Assembly (NCBI GenBank): GCA_902768435.1
Contig: CACXLJ010000009.1
Location: forward strand, 1-64,000
Direction: 5' to 3'
Length of the DNA: 64,000 bases
Source of the DNA: an uncultured Bacteroidales bacterium
GTDB taxonomy: Bacteria > Bacteroidota > Bacteroidia > Bacteroidales > Muribaculaceae
Part shown: positions 63,069-64,000 of the stretch, piece after piece
How positions within the stretch are numbered: position 1 is the first letter of the stretch
Layout of the letters: each line of letters opens with the position of its first letter
Translations under genes and position numbers: made by a program
Notes under the pieces: model-generated
Databases searched by the model: none
Told to the model about the DNA's origin: nothing
What the model saw: the letters and a program-made list of their open reading frames with translations, nothing else

Positions 63069-64000
63069 GATTCAATTCCTAATATAATGTTAATCAATTT
63101 TGACACATCGCTCACATTCACGCGCCCGTCACCGTTCACATCGGCGCGGGCCTGGTCCATGGGTTCCAACCCCAGAATCATGTTGATAAGAGCACTCACA
63201 TCGCTCACATTCACACGCCCGTCGCCATTCACATCGCCCAGCATGCCCTCTTCGGGCGGCACGGCATTGTAAACGGTTTCAAAACCCAGAAAACGCATCG
63301 TGTACTGCTTGCCCACCTCCGATGCATTCATGTTGAACTGCAACGAACTGAGTTTGATGGGATAATTGCCCATATCGTCGGCATCGATCCACGACGACAC
63401 CGGCAAATCTAACACATTCTCCTGGTTGGGAAGCAGCAGGTCGGGAGTGATGGTAGCGTAACTGATGCCGCCATCGGCTGCACGCAGCCCAAACACCAGA
63501 TTCTTCACTGGAGCCTCGCCCGGATTGAGCCGCACACGCAGCGTGTCGGGCAGGCTCCACAGCCTAAAAAACTTGGTGAGTGTGAGTTTGGGCACACGGC
63601 TGCTGGCACCCGTGTAGGTGTACACAAAGCCATTACCCATAGCCTGCGCCACACCGTCCTTGCCGCCCGACTGGGTGATGGTCCAGGTGCTGATGTCCAG
63701 GTTTGGGTCGATGGGCATCACATGAGCCGTGGGTTTCTCCACGCTCACCCACATGGTATCGGCCACATTGTCGACCGTGCCCACCACATAGGCCCTGCCA
63801 TCGGTCACGCCACGCAGCACGCCGGTTTCGGGGTTGATGGTCACCACGCTCTCATCGCTCGAGAACCACGAGAGTGCGCCGCTGTAGATGGGCAGTTGAT
63901 TCTCAAGCACCACGCTCTGCACATCTACAACATAGTCACGATAGGTGTCGTTCACAATCGAGTCGTTAGTGATGTCGATGTCGTCGACCGAGCCCACAAT
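63065..64000 (-). CDS. Paralogue of the phosphodiester glycosidase (5' part outside window)
   Basis: The frame enters from the window's right edge, so only about 310 C-terminal residues are seen. They align end to end with the C-terminal part of the next gene: Ig-like repeat, the SISTW-type ISTWTITQSGGKDGVAQAMG stretch, jelly-roll domain and two dockerin-like repeats. The DNA is nearly identical over long stretches (for example 63600-63700 against 61190-61290). Its catalytic half is expected upstream, outside the window, and the NAGPA identity of this copy is inferred from the paralogue. Confidence 0.82.
   Translation of the reverse strand: MVGSVDDIDITNDSIVNDTYRDYVVDVQSVVLENQLPIYSGALSWFSSDESVVTINPETGVLRGVTDGRAYVVGTVDNVADTMWVSVEKPTAHVMPIDPNLDISTWTITQSGGKDGVAQAMGNGFVYTYTGASSRVPKLTLTKFFRLWSLPDTLRVRLNPGEAPVKNLVFGLRAADGGISYATITPDLLLPNQENVLDLPVSSWIDADDMGNYPIKLSSLQFNMNASEVGKQYTMRFLGFETVYNAVPPEEGMLGDVNGDGRVNVSDVSALINMILGLEPMDQARADVNGDGRVNVSDVSKLINIILGIES

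Overview
The window reads as a chromosomal segment of a gut-type Bacteroidales bacterium, closest in flavour to Muribaculaceae or Prevotellaceae. That placement is inference from four things. Promoters have the Bacteroidetes form TTTG-N19-21-TAnnTTTG and genes lack Shine-Dalgarno sequences. Secreted proteins include BspA-like leucine-rich repeats, C10 and C69 peptidases, PCMD and calycin-like domains and a T9SS-type PorQ. Housekeeping genes sit in Bacteroidetes-style groups (aspS-nif3-zinc ribbon, pyrB-pyrI-flavin reductase-glyA, rsmD-DUF3822). Base composition is moderate to high in genes and AT-rich between them.

Layout. 1-7.4 kb: partial OPT transporter, secreted PAP2 phosphatase, a Na/Pi cotransporter facing a PhoR/PhoB-like two-component pair. 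7.6-11.3 kb: tRNA-Pro, aspS, a Nif3-like gene and a zinc-ribbon coiled-coil gene. 11.5-16.3 kb: PQ-rich membrane protein, BspA-like LRR protein, Lrp regulator, glycosyltransferase. 16.3-26.2 kb: priA, double TonB-C protein, class A PBP, then pyrB-pyrI-flavin reductase-glyA. 26.3-32.8 kb: a C10 peptidase, a small secreted protein and two tandem C69 dipeptidases. 32.9-34.3 kb: a RAYT (HUH, Y1 transposase family) gene bracketed by directly repeated REP-like arrays. 34.4-42 kb: a Ser/Thr-rich secreted protein, RNase Z, the preQ0/queuosine cluster queF-queC-queD-queE, TatD, a prenyl synthase and two lipoproteins. 42-48 kb: DUF2975/HTH pair, beta-barrel protein, aquaporin, PorQ, a TonB-C protein, RsmD, DUF3822. 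48.2-64 kb: secreted proteins rich in dockerin-like tails (GHL10 hydrolase, discoidin-type protein, a four-gene PCMD/beta-barrel/calycin operon, tandem phosphodiester glycosidases), with a CapD-type dehydratase and an EamA transporter among them.

Three signals stand out. (1) Nine intergenic or gene-end tracts are strictly phased short tandem repeats of 7, 8 or 9 nt. Each has a fixed core (CTAG, CTCYGAG, TCGA, YACT or a CCTAAAC-like heptamer) and variable remaining bases, and several run into the stop codons of genes. (2) The RAYT gene with matching REP-like arrays on both sides carries an extra C-terminal domain. (3) Eight secreted proteins end in one or two dockerin-like EF-hand repeats of two sequence classes, with no cohesin visible here. 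All functional calls come from reading motifs and translations; no database search was run.
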